The notes under the pieces: generated by a model
What the model saw: the letters and a program-made list of their open reading frames with translations, nothing else
What the model was told of the DNA's origin: nothing
Database searches by the model: none
Part shown: one piece after another, positions 42,939-58,908 of the stretch
How positions within the stretch are numbered: position 1 is the first letter of the stretch
Layout: the number at the start of each line of letters is the position of its first letter
Translations under genes and position numbers: made by a program
NCBI GenBank assembly: GCA_943704495.1
Contig: CALSCR010001384.1
Coordinates: forward strand, 1 to 58,974
Length of the DNA stretch: 58,974 nucleotides
Source of the DNA: Pigoraptor chileana
Lineage: Eukaryota; Opisthokonta; Filasterea
Direction: 5' to 3'

Positions 42939-45553
42939 CAGTGCCCACCAGCATAGCAACCGCAGCCTGGTCGTCGTTGGATACTGCCAGTTCGTACAAT
43001 TTCGGGTCCGGGGCATCGTACACCTCGTCGTTGACTTGAAACTGCTCCGCTGGCAGAACTTGTGTGTGTCGTTGCGGCTGCAGCCGGAAATACAATAGTG
43101 GTGGGGGCACTGTAAATCAGTCAACAGTTTGCCTTTGGACAGCCGTAGCACGTCTTAGTTCAAATCCGCCGATTCCCGATAAATGATGGTAGCTGCAAAC
43201 TACGCACCGTGGCTTTAGCTGAATCGTACGCATGTTTCTGGTCTCGCCACTTTTCGCTGATCTTCTCGACGGTGTCCATATAGTAGTGGTTGAGCGTGAA
43301 GGGCATTTGTCGCTCCTGGGACAGATACTCCTCGAGCTGGCGTTCAACGTCCTTCACGCGATGCTCTAGCACGTCCAACAATAACGTCGTAGTCCGAGTC
43401 TTGAGCGCAGGGAAGTCGTTCATTTTGCTGGTGTCAACTACCGTGGGCAGGAAGCGACGAAGAAAGGCAACTCTATTCTGGAGAAGTTGGTAACAGGGGC
43501 CACTACCATCATCTTCTGTTTTTCCTGGCACCGTCGCCGCCGTCGGAACGCGCCCTTCAACCCTGCCACGGCGTTTGGCGCCTTTGGAAGCGAGCCAGCG
43601 AAACTCCTCATGAAAGGCGCTCACGAATGCTGCGTTCGAAATAATGTTCGAAAGCTCCGTCGATCTCATTTCCGACGCATACGTCTTCATCTTGTCAAAC
43701 ATCGCGTTTGAGAAGAAATGGCGCCCCGAGTACCTCTCTGTGACGGTCACCTGAAACGCCTTGTTCGACTCGTTGATGTGCTTGTTCAGCTTCAGGTCGT
43801 TCCTGAGGTTCCAAAAGCCAGTGAAGAATCGAGCCGAAAACAGATGCAATAGTCAATACTGAGGAGACATGGAGGGGCATGAAAGCCGGCGGCGGCATTG
43901 GTAGCAGAGCAGCCGAAAACGAAAGGTACCGGCGGCCGCCGCAGTCCGGCATTATTTTGGACATTTAGCATTCAGTTTCATCACCAACCATGCAATGAAA
44001 CTCCATAACTTACTGACAGTCAGACGGAAGTTCAGGAATTTAAAATTTGTAACCCGAAGTAAGATACTAGTCGTCAATGCCCCATGCAATTTGTGCCCTT
44101 GCAAACTTTGACAGTCGGCCACACGATACCTTTTCTCGTCCGACATATCGATGGGAACACCAGCAACGGAGTTTGTTGTGAGGTTCGTCAAAAGGTCGGC
44201 GAGATTTCGAAACTTCTTCTGCACAAAAGCAACCCGGCTTACGTCGTCGTCAAATGCGTCGGGAAGGGCAAGCAGCTCTTCTTCAGCAACATCCCGTGCT
44301 TCCAAGAGAAGGCGAAACGTCTCCGGGAGGACACGACGTATTTGCTCGCTCTGGATACGCTGAAGGTGGTGGACGAGATTGGCGAAACCACACTTTGTGC
44401 GCGTACCGGACGATTGGAATGCTCTGTTATCGCTGAAAAACGAGTCCGCAGCATCGATTGTCTGAGTCCGTGCCCCACCATCTTTGGTCGTGTTCACGAT
44501 CTGTGCGTTATAGTTACACCACGACAACACAGCACCGACATGAACAATTAATATTATGAACGGGATTCAGCAAGGAAAGCGTTCACTGCAGTGAAGTGCT
44601 TCAGAATCAGTAGCTTTCCATCTGCCGACACACCGATCTTAATGATCGGGCTGTGGAGGTTACGCGTGCGCGTGCGGAAGAGTAAAATCAACCATGGCCA
44701 GCTGCACACTGCAAGCCTTACGTGGCAAAACTCGTTAACTTTCCTTATCACTGCAAGCCGTCCACACACTTACCGCAAACATTCCGCCCTTGCTTCCGCC
44801 CGGTGTATTTGCTGCTGAGAGATTTCGTGCGACGTGCGCCATGCGCGTCTCGTCAGCTCTGAGGAGGTCACACTGAGTCAAAACTGTAACCGTTCTACTC
44901 CCGTCCTCGTCATGGGTGCGCGCCAGCTTTGGAGCTTCGCTCGCGTCGACGTCCGTTGTCGCATTGACAACGACGAGCATAACGCATTCGGTTTGCTTCG
45001 CGTAGTTTTCGACGATTTCCCTGACGTCGTCGCCGTAGCCTTCGGCGTGCGTCAGCCCCGGCAGATCAATCAATGTGAGCTCACAAAGTTGCCCGCGTCG
45101 ATATACCGTCACGTTGATCAGGCGCTCCTTTTCGATGCTCTTGTGCCCGACGACAGCCTTGGTAATTTTCTCAATCTCACCGGCGACATCATCGATGCTG
45201 ATCCGATTCTTTTTCCCGTACTTGTCGTCGTTGGGCACACAAATCTCAGCGTATTCCTCTTTGCTGTCAAGAGACTCGTGCATTTCGCGGATTTGCAGCA
45301 TGAGGGCCATCTTGGTGACCATGCCGCCTCCGCTGGGGAGTTTGATGCCGGAAAGCGACTGGAGGAGCGCCGATTTACCGCTGCTTTGGGCGCCCACGAC
45401 GCATATGCTGGGTAGCTTGATCTCCTTGGCCAATTCTGCGCCGACTTTCGCACGCACATCGTCGATGAAATCGAGAAAGGGCCTTGCGAACTCCGACTTC
45501 CCGAAGGCGCCGCTCTCCGATTCGGGGCGTACAATACTGGCAGTGGTCGCCAT
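42492..45553 (-). CDS. Dynamin-related GTPase (Mx/DRP type)
   Basis: Five coding exons, 44774-45553, 44130-44500, 43208-43802, 42949-43077 and 42492-42740; 707 aa. Large GTPase that assembles into helical collars on membranes. Seen: G1 GAQSSGKS at 54-61, switch-I Thr in GGMVT (T80), G3 DLPG at 163-166, and G4 as TQCD at 226-229, where dynamins have TKxD. A stalk follows (LVHHLQRIQSEQIRRVLPETF, FRNLADLLTNLT, AFHEEFRW), and a C-terminal GED-like helix (YCKVMLKRVVDLVP, then RRTLAKERIESVKYVID). There is no PH or proline-rich domain, which fits Mx/DRP rather than classical dynamins. A Gly/Lys/Arg-rich loop near 470-490 sits where loop L4 or a PH domain would be. The ATG at 45553 is preceded only by a GTG. 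The TGA stop lies inside a perfect AG|GTGAGT donor, so an additional exon is possible. CACGTG at 45729-45734 is 176 bp upstream. Confidence 0.9.
42905..42936. repeat. (TA)n microsatellite in a dynamin-like intron
   Basis: About 15 TA units, 13 nt beyond a donor site in the transcript. Confidence 0.95.
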
Positions 45554-48231
45554 TCCGAAATGCACGGCTATATCCGACGAGCCGTGGCAATTGCACTCCG
45601 TTTTTTTGTATCACAAGTGAATGAGATGCTGGCCTGATGAGTAGCTGCGGACAGTAAGCCCATGAGGATGGCGGACCGCGGTCGGTTAAATAGTGCTGTC
45701 ACGTCGGTCAGGGGTGTTGTGCAGTGTGCCACGTGGCCAGAGTCACGCCGTCGGCTAACCGGGGCCGGCCGGCTAACCGTGTCGTAAGTTGATTCGCGGC
45801 TGGCTTTTATCAAATGAATCAGTGGTGGTGGCAACGGCATTATTCGCACTGCATTCATGAGCTCATCGACGAAACTCTCCGGTCGTTGCCCGCAGATGCA
45901 ATCTTCTACCGGCTCCGCGACAGTACCCTCCATTCGGGAAGGCGATCGCGACCATCGACATGAACTTGCGTGCCCGTGGCGCGCACACGACGAGCTTTGT
46001 TCCACGATGGCCATTTTGGTCAAGCTTAAGCACATTATAATGCCAATCGTAGACGCCATATTATTGAATGAATCGGATACTTCACCTTTCACGGTCCACT
46101 TTATAGTGCATTTTTGTCAGTTCTGAACATTCTAGCTGCTCAGCGGGTGCGACCCAATTCGGCCATTTGCAACCGACGGCTCGGCATCAGTTCAACTCAG
46201 TGATCATCTTGGAACCCGTCATTCCGGCGGCTGATTTCCCAGACAATTGCAAAGCGAATGAGCTGCACTGACATTACAGCGTCGCATCAAACAGACTCGA
46301 GAGTATCGGAGACAAAACCGCACTAAAGCAACAATTAAGCTTAGTCAATTTGATCGGCGAGGGACTGTACATGTGGCAAAATCTGATCAGCGCGTTTCGC
46401 CGCGCCGGCAAATGTGTTACATTTGATTGCAACACGCGTTCGCCACGTAAGAGTATGTTTCCTGCAACACGTGCACGTGCCCAAAGTAACCCGAGAACGG
46501 CCTCATGGCGCGGCGTCCGGTCTGTGCCGGCATCTGAAGTAACAGTAGGAACCGGGGTGGCGCGGCGGTATTAATTTGTGCCAACCAATGCCGTCAGCAC
46601 CGCAAGAGGACTTACGCCGTAAGTCAGTCCCCTGGCATCCACCGTGCCGGCAGTGCCGCGTGCCATTCGTATGCATGCAATCCGCAATGCGTGTCAAGAT
46701 TTGGCCATTGCCCGGCAGTGTCGGTCACTGAAACAAGTTGAACCGAATGCAAAACTATGCTGATACTGCCGGCCATCAGATCAGTCGTCACCGGCTCAGC
46801 CGACGACGACTCAACCGGTGACTGCACGGCGCACTTGGCTGCCCAGCCGATAGGAAATTCTATCTTCGCCTACTCGTCTGATATGCCTGCCCATCTCTCG
46901 TCCGCGCCGATTCAGATGCGGGTCTCCCCGATGTGCCGTTCGGCTTTGTGATACTGATGGCCGCGCATTGTAGTTGCATGTCCAGAAAACCGTGCGCATT
47001 CCATCCCCTTTTTTTCAATGGCGCAATCCCCTGCACTCGCCGCCGGCCCGGGCAGCGTGTCAAAAATGCCCACGGCCCGGGTGCTGGCAGTCGCCATGAC
47101 ACGGCAGGCTATCGGGCGGGCGGGCCGGGTCGATGTCAGTCCTGAGGATGAATCGGGCTAACAGTGTACGCACCGACGTTGTCGGCTGTGGACGGTTCAG
47201 AGATAGTGCACTGACCGTCGTTGGAGCACGAGCTTGCCACTGACGGTGCCTCAGTGCTGCTGCCACCGACGGCAGGCCGCATTCCGTGAGGCCGGTATCA
47301 TGGGCTGATGTCTGCCGGGGCATGTTGTCGGTGCTTTATATAGCCTCTGCCGGCTGTCGGCAGTTCTGATCTGCCAACCCTCTGGCTGCATGTATCCGTG
47401 ACAGCTAACGGCCGGTGGTCGGCATGCAGTGAGTAAGTGAGTCTAACAGAGGCGCGGGTCGGGTTGTGCAAAATCACCTCCTCGGCCGCCGGCACCAGCC
47501 CGCGCTGGCTGGTTTCATTTTTGATCCATACTGTTCATCACCCGGGCGGCCTGACAGTCGGTTCATCACCCGGGCGCCCATGCGGCGGCCTGCCGACAGT
47601 CTGGTCGGCAACGGCACCCGGTGGCTTTCCTGAGTCGCCGCGCCGGCCGGGCCGAAAGTCACGGTCTGGTTTTTTGGATGGGTCGGATCAAAGCCGAATA
47701 AGGCTTAGTATTGAATATCCAATAGTCAGAGAATACCAACGACACCATGATAATGCTAGTCCTGGCTGCAACGTCTGTCTATGTACTACATAACTTATAA
47801 AGCAGGCAAAAGAAAGCGTGCATAAGGGAGAGGTGTGTTCGGCTGGGTAGGTTATGTTCCAGCTGGGATTTGTGCGCAGGGCCCGTGACTGTCTGCCGAG
47901 TGTATCGGTCGATCATATTGAGTAAATTGCACTTAATGGCAATGAAAGGATCATTGATTGTAATGGACACGCAGCACGCGCATAATGGATTTCAACCGCG
48001 GAAAACCACAAAAGTCGATTCACAGGGCAGATAAGACGTAACAAAAATGTTGCTACAGAATAGAGACAATGAACCACAAAAACACGCACGCACGGATAAA
48101 CAAAATGCACGTATCGAACACGCAACAGACAGCACATACTCATAGCTGGGACTCTATCGCAAAGGCGAGAGATCCCAACGCACACACAGCACGATGCAAC
48201 GGTGTGCAGTCATGCACTCAAACACAGACCA
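45554..48231. other. 2.7-kb gene desert with CCGG-rich island
   Basis: No convincing coding sequence on either strand; frames of 60-170 codons here lack any family resemblance. From about 46390 to 47660 the sequence is packed with GCCGGC, CCGGGC, GTCGGC and GACAGTCGG words. It includes a 16-bp direct repeat GTTCATCACCCGGGCG at 47532 and 47561. The proximal part (45554-46100) should contain the dynamin-like gene promoter. Confidence 0.5.
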
Positions 48232-52496
<4,265 letters not shown>

Positions 52497-53906
52497 TAAT
52501 TTGAGCGCTGTGGAATTTCCGTGTGATTTTGTCGGAGGATGTCACATTACTGCGTGTCGAGTGTCGGTAGAGGAGGTGGCATTCCTTGACACCTCTTGTG
52601 AGTGCATGGACGGTGGAAGATAAAGTCAAATGAACTGGATACATATGACATATCCAATATTTAAATGCAATTGTTATTGGAAAAATTACAAAACATTCGC
52701 TATAGACTACTTACTGATCTCAATTTAGTAAATAAAATTCAAATTTCGGTTGGCACCAACACCCCGTATGCTCATGGATTTGGCGAACAATGCCCTAAAA
52801 TGGTACTTTATTACAAATAGTATACACATATAGAGATTATGTTCAACTTCTATTCCAGAATGAATGATGAGCCGCACAAACCTTCCTTATATGGACTAGA
52901 TCGAGATTTCCTTTGGCGACGAACTCACAAAGTTTCCAAAGTACGTTGCACTTAGTTTGCACGCACACAAGTGCTTGTCGATCTACAATAAACGCAAAAG
53001 ATCGAGCTGTGCTTCTGGACATGCAACTTCGGTATACCAGCTGCAACAGTCGTCGAACACTTGGCTTCCAACTCTGCAATTAGTGGCGCTGAACTTATGT
53101 CGTCCGTCTGCGATTGAGGGCTGGCTTTCTGTCGTCCACGCGTCAACAGCAGTGGCGAGTCTAGCAATATAGCCCATGTTGCCCACATTCACACTACCTC
53201 CGTCTTGCTCATTGCACGCGCCACTCGCCACTCCGCACAATCGGCTCGAAGGATGCGATTGCTTTTGTGCTGAATAATGACCGTATTGGGAATGGACCCG
53301 CAAGGAGGTGATTAAGTGTGCGCAGCATGTGCGGGGTGAACGGCGTATATGTTTGTTTGCCCGAATTCGTTACGCTTCAAGTTCGCCAGATCGACACCAT
53401 TGCAGCAGTTTTTCAGTCAAACCGCTTGCGTGATGATAACTTCATGATTCACAATTTATTTGTGGCACAGGAACAGCTGGGGAACAACCTCGTCAAGATG
53501 AAGCGACCCCGAGTGCACGATGTAAGTAGCGCATGCGTCTATTTGTGTTAATCGCGTCGCGTGTTAATGAGTACGAAGCCTGCATTGCCACGGAGATTTC
53601 AATTTGGCGGTTGCATTCAACTTTGGTTCAACAGCGAGCTTCGGTGACTATTCGCCTTCGAACAGTTCAAGCAGACGATGTGAGTGGGCCTTATGCACTT
53701 GCAACCGCGATTATGTTGCAGCAAACATCATTTAACGCATCTTTCTGCCTTTGCCGGAGCCGACGCAATGCGATAGGACTTCATTGTAGATCCCACTTGC
53801 TGCTGCTATAATAGCACTCCCCTCGCGTGTTCACATAATCTCTCTCTTTTTCGTTCGTTTTGCAGCGAGCGTATGCGACACATCCTCGATAGATGGTATC
53901 TCGGGA
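52497..53906. other. Upstream region of PKD-like gene with unresolved exon candidates
   Basis: Two stretches look exonic. One is 53327-53521, with an ATG, 65 codons and a GTAAGT donor. The other is 53635-53679, an ACAG acceptor, RASVTIRLRTVQADD and a GTGAGT donor. They join to each other in phase 0, but the next solid exon (acceptor at 53864) needs phase 1. A third candidate (about 53717-53780, donor GTAGAT) would fix the phase but is weak. From 52497 to 53300 I see nothing. Confidence 0.35.
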
Positions 53907-55850
53907 ATGAACGGAGATGAATTCTCGCGAAAAGTCCGAACCCGCCAACCCATTCGTGAAAAATTCACAACTGTGCCGCACCAATTTGTGGATCATCTGT
54001 TCAAAGTGCCGACGTTTTGCGATTTATGCAAGCGATTCATATGGAGCGCAGTGCACAAGGGCAGGAAGTGCAGTGGTGAGAGGAGGGAGCGACATTTGTG
54101 CCGATTATTTGAGTGGAGGATATCAGGAGGGATGTGTGTCGTTCTGTACATAATGATGCTGTGCGTGTGTGTGTTGATTGTGGCGGATCTGTCCAACTTG
54201 ACGGGTGTGCGCGCGGAGGAGAGAAGGCGGGGAGTCTTGAGTGTGGAAATGCAAGCGCTGGGTTTGAGTTGTCGCGGGTCTCACGTGCTCACACTGGTCA
54301 CCGTGACGCATTGGGTGCCCCTGTACCGAATCCCCTGGGACTTATTTATCGCCTGCCGCCTTTCACCGGCCTCTGCAGAGTGCAACTTCAGCGTGCATGG
54401 CGAGTGTGCACCGCACGCGTTGGATGTGTGCTCCGCTGTGAAGCGTGCTAGCATGACGATTGAGAGTGCTCCCAAGCTCGTGTTTATCAAGGCGCGGGGG
54501 GGCAAGGTTCTGACCACTTTCACCACGCACCAGGAAGAGCCCGATGAGGACAGCGGTGCGCACACGGCAGGCAGCGGCGATGGGATGGAGGATGGCGTCG
54601 TGTACACGCCGCAGGGCAAGATCCGCAGGGTGTGTGTCTGCATGCACGCTGCACTTCTGCTGATGGCATGTGCTGTGTGGACTGCCTTTGTGCGGCACGG
54701 AGAGGATGGCATGCAACGTGATTCTTTGCGGTTGTCGTTCCAATATTCTCCAGTGTGCCATACTGATGCTGCCATGCTTGTGCTATATTTGCATGCAATT
54801 GCGGATATCTCTGCGTTCGACCTCATTGTTGCGTTGTTGAAATTCATTTTCAAGTCACCCACGGACACTGACTCAATCGAATTGTTTTTTGTTGGTTTTT
54901 TTATGGGGCGCGTGTGTGTTGTCGCCGTGTGTGTGTGCACAACAGGTAAGCGGTCACGAATTTAAGGCAACGTTTTTCAAGCGACCGACATTCTGCGACC
55001 ACTGCACGGGCTTCATATGGGGTATTACGAAGCAGGGCTACCGCTGCCAGCTGTGTCGTTTTGTGACGCACAAGCGATGCCACAAGTACGTTGCTGCGTG
55101 CACGATGCCGCGCCGTGGATCTGTCAGTAGCGTCACGAGTGTCACAAGCATGGCCAGTGTTGTGAGTGGCGACAGCGTAAGCACGGTGAGCACGGTGAGC
55201 AACGCACCGACTGTTGTCAGTGAAGACTCGACGGCGGGCGTGCTATCCTCGTCCCAGTCACGTGGTATGCGCCGTGCGGGGTCTGTCAAAAGCAAGACCA
55301 GGCCGCGGCCGACTGTGCCAGAGCTGCGCGTGGATGACACGACGGCAGGGGCTGCGCACGAGCTCCACGGTTCGAATAGTGACGCAAGCAGCGATGCTGA
55401 TCTCGCGCGATCTGGCAGTTCGGATATCGCCACTGCCGGATCGACTGGACGAAAGCGGGGGGCGTCTGTGACGTTCAGGATTGTGGACGATGCAGGGATG
55501 CCTGTGCATGTGGCTGCACGCCCGCCGCTTGAAAACTCGCCCGCAGAGGACAATATGCTGGCGGTGTCGCGGGGATCGTCGACGGGCAACTGCAGCAGCG
55601 ATAACGAGGACGAGGGGTGCGGATTCGACTCGCGGTACTCGCACACGGACGTGATTCTGGGAGTGGGGCAGTTTGGCGTGGTGAAGGAGTGCATTGTGCG
55701 GGAGAATGGCGATCACTGTGCGGTGAAGATTGTGCTGAAGCGCCGCTTCAGGCTTAGGAAAAAGACCCTCAGTGACATCACGTCCGAGATTGATATACTC
55801 AAGTCCGTCTGGTAGGTTGTGTGGGCGTGGGTGTATGTGAGTGTGCGTCT

Positions 55851-55883
<33 letters not shown>

Positions 55884-58041
55884 ATGGATGTGCGCCTGTA
55901 TGTGGGTGTATGCGAAATGGATGTGAAGACACCCAAACCCTCATTTATTCCCCCTTTTCAACGCATGCACACGCACATTTCACACGCACAACAGCCACCC
56001 TGGGATTGTGCGGGTGATGGATGTTTATGAGACGTCGCGTGTTCTGTACATTGTGATGGAGTTGATTGGTGGCGGGGATCTCCTCGACTACATGCTTGCC
56101 AAGCGGAAGCTGGAAGAAAACGAAGCGCGCCACCTGTCGATGCAGATTCTTGTCGCCCTACAGCATCTCCACGACCGTGGCATTGCTCACCGTGACCTGA
56201 AGGTGGGGCGTGCTTTCCTTGTCACAGGCACACACATACACACGCACGGACGCACACACGCTATGGATAATGGGACACCGTTCAGTTGGGTTGATCACAC
56301 CGAGTGCCGTCATAGTCTTGTTTTGTAACGGTGTCCATTTCCATGGTCTCTCACACCCTCCCGTCCCCCCCCCCCCTCCACACACACCCACCGAAACACA
56401 CACAAACACATACACACTTCTAATATATATTCATCCACACACAACACATCCACGTGGATATCAGCCGGACAATATTCTCCTGGACATGAGCAAGGTCATA
56501 GATCCGAACGACTATCGCTGCATACGCATCAAACTCGCCGATTTCGGTTTTGCGAAAGTGGTTGGCGAGCAGTCGTTCATGAAGTCCGTCTGTGGGACGC
56601 CCGCCTATGTTGGTGAGTGTGTGTGTGTGTGTGTTGGGGGGGTGGGGAGGGGAGGGGGGCTCTGATTCGCATGCACATATGCATTGCAGACAGACACACA
56701 CAAGTCACACGCATACACATATGCACATTCATACACGCAAAAATATGCATACCCACAACTTGCACAGACATACATACACACACACACACAGTCTCGTTTT
56801 ATTGAGCTAGCATGTCTGGAGCCCATCTGCCAAATCTCACGCGTCACTAACGATGTATCGCTTCTATTGTTTGCATTTTGTTGTAATCACCGCACGACAG
56901 CCCCGGAAGTGCTATTGAAAAAGAAAACTGAGAAGAATGCGAGCGGATACAAACTCAGCGTGGATCTTTGGTCCTTTGGCGTCCTCCTTTACACTGCGTG
57001 GGTGTCTCTAGTGTCTGTGTGTGTGCGTGCGTGCGTGCGTGCGTGCGTGCGTTTATGTTTAAGATGTGCACTGCACTCGCTGTTACCCTGATCCGTTGTT
57101 GCTTTGTGAGGCTAATGTATATTTTGTGTCTGTGTTGCTGTGTATATGTGTGATGATGATGCGTGCATGCTGCATCCACGCAGTCTGTCTGGCGAGCATC
57201 CGTTTGCAGAGGAGAGGGATGTAGAGGCGTCACTGCGCATTGCCTTCCCAAGGGCTCAGTGGGAGGCTGTGTCGAGCGAGGGTGGGGTTTGCTGTGGAGG
57301 TTTCATTCTTTGTGTTTGCTATGCAACTTTTGCTTTTCGCCTCGCGCATATGCCTCCAATGTTCTGCGCACATGCCTCAAATGTTTTGCACTTGTCAAAG
57401 TCGAATTGAGATCGAAAGTCTCTCTGTGGAGTCCATATGGACTGGGCACACACAAACTTGATCCTGCATCGCTCCTTGTGTTTGAGTCAGTGTTTGATGT
57501 TGATATGTTTTCAATTGCGGGCGCCATGGCGTGCATGCGTGCATGGGATGCGCGTTTTTCTTTAAATCGCAAATACGATTTAATGGTGAAGAAGGTCAGA
57601 GTATACTTTCCGAATATGCGCGAGTTTGACCCAAAAGTTATTTGTGTCTTTTTATATGTAGCCGTGGACCTCATTCAGGGTCTGCTTACTGTCGATCCCG
57701 CACTCCGATGCACCGTCGCGGAGGCACTGGCGCACCCGTGGCTTCAGGTGACTGCGGCTGTCTCTGTGTCTGTGTTTGTGTGTCTGTGGTTGTGTGTCTG
57801 TGTGTCTGTGTCTGTGTGCACATTGCGTGTATTTTTGTTTATCTGCGCGTGATATTGACCTACCCAGCAATACCACGCCTACCATCCCCGCCCACACTCA
57901 CAACAGACCCCCGAGATTATCGCGGCGCACGCAGCCCTCCGCCAGGATGCCCTTGCGATTGTGCCTCCTGCGAGCGCCGTGTTGCTTCCCCTCCGACCGA
58001 CGCGCTCCCCCGTCACCATAACGACAGCACCGTCCTCATAG
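53907..58041 (+). CDS. Protein kinase D-like kinase with two C1 domains
   Basis: Nine coding exons, 53907-54075, 54379-54629, 54946-55811, 55995-56202, 56465-56612, 56901-56997, 57184-57281, 57662-57747 and 57907-58041; 685 aa in this model, more if upstream exons are added. PKDs are diacylglycerol-responsive CAMK-group kinases of the Golgi and plasma membrane. C1a is at 25-74 ([17 protein letters not shown], then [13 protein letters not shown], split by intron 1) and C1b at 144-192 ([18 protein letters not shown], then [12 protein letters not shown]). The kinase domain is at about 372-630: GVGQFGVV (379-386), Lys401, αC Glu421, HRDLKPDN (494-501), DFG 524-526. The activation loop [14 protein letters not shown] retains both PKD activation serines (S535, S539). 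There is no PH domain between C1b and kinase; a 180-residue Ser/Thr-rich linker replaces it. Animal PKDs have HCDLK; this one has canonical HRDLK. The C-tail is Ala/Pro-rich. The start at 53907 is provisional. Confidence 0.9.
55852..55883. repeat. (TG)n in PKD-like intron 3
   Basis: About 14 units close to the donor GTAGGT. Confidence 0.9.
56271..56337. other. Inverted repeat in PKD-like intron 4
   Basis: GGACACCGTT and its exact reverse complement AACGGTGTCC are separated by about 45 nt within the intron, so the transcript could form a 10-bp stem. Confidence 0.5.
57419..57470 (-). repeat. Dispersed ~50-bp repeat, copy F (PKD-like intron 7)
   Basis: Transcript sense: CTCTCTGTGGAGTCCATATG, then GACTGGGCACACAC and CTTGATCCTGCATC. 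Strong at both ends with a 6-bp duplication of GTCCAT. Confidence 0.6.
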
Positions 58042-58908
58042 TGGAAGCCCCTCGCGTTCAGCTGGCCTGCGGATGCATCGGGTGTCGTGGTTGTCTGCTG
58101 TGGATCGTTCTGTCTTTTGCATCTCTTTTGGCCGGGGGACTCTGTCAAGTGGCTGCCACGTGCTTGTGTGTTTCATTGTCCCTCAGTTTTGCTGTTATTT
58201 GTCCAATCGCCGTCGTTGTGTATTTGTATTTGTTGTTGAATTGAATTGCATTGCGTTGCTCACTTGCCGTTTGTCGCTCTTGCGTGTTGCCAGATCAGTC
58301 CTCTTGCTTGTGCTATATTTCGCCTGTCTTTTCTCTCGCTTTACGCCCTGGGTTTGATAGAGGTGTGCTCTGGAGTAATTATGTATTTTTTTGTTTGTGT
58401 GTTTGTATGTTGTATGTTTGTATGTTTGTGTGTTTGTGTGTTTGTGCATGTTATGTATGCGCATATTTCTCTCACTTTTACTATAACACCTATATTATAC
58501 CGCGGTGTGCGACTATTTCGATTCCGTTTGTGTGTGTGTGTGTGTGTGTGCGTGAGTGCGTGTGCATCCGCGTTGCTTTTCTATCGTTTGCGTGTTTGTC
58601 TGTGTTGTGCATCATCACCCTGCGTCAATCTCTGCCTTTGAATTCACTTTGAAATTGCCCTTGGTGTTTTGCATTTTATATGTGGTCAGGAGCAGCTTAG
58701 TAGTGTGCCGTGTATGCGTGGTGTGCGTGTGCGTACGTGTTTGGCATGTGGTAATTCTGTTTTCCTGTGCATGCACTTCCCATAGACCTCGCTGATCATG
58801 TTCCTTTACAGCATCATATTGTCTTTGGTGGGACCGCACTTTTTAATGTATCGATTGTTCGGGTGGAGTTACGCCCAAGCAGATACACAGGCACACTGAT
58901 CACACACA

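Noticed and set aside
42901-42940. Reading of the TA repeat as an IYIYIYIY hydrophobic segment of the dynamin-like protein
   Set aside because: It lies beyond a GTGGGC donor; the next exon rejoins in phase with GED-like sequence, so the repeat is intronic.
45568-46092. 174-codon minus-strand frame beside the dynamin-like start
   Set aside because: No recognisable domain, low-complexity composition and overlap with the presumed promoter; a random open frame in GC-rich sequence is more likely.
52843-53303. Open frames on both strands upstream of the PKD-like gene
   Set aside because: No family resemblance and no phase-compatible splice partner. They might belong to an unresolved first exon but cannot be supported.
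54076-54378. Continuous open frame through PKD-like intron 1 (53907 onward)
   Set aside because: Removing 54076-54378 restores a perfect C1 zinc-ligand pattern ([13 protein letters not shown]); the read-through segment is hydrophobic intron sequence.
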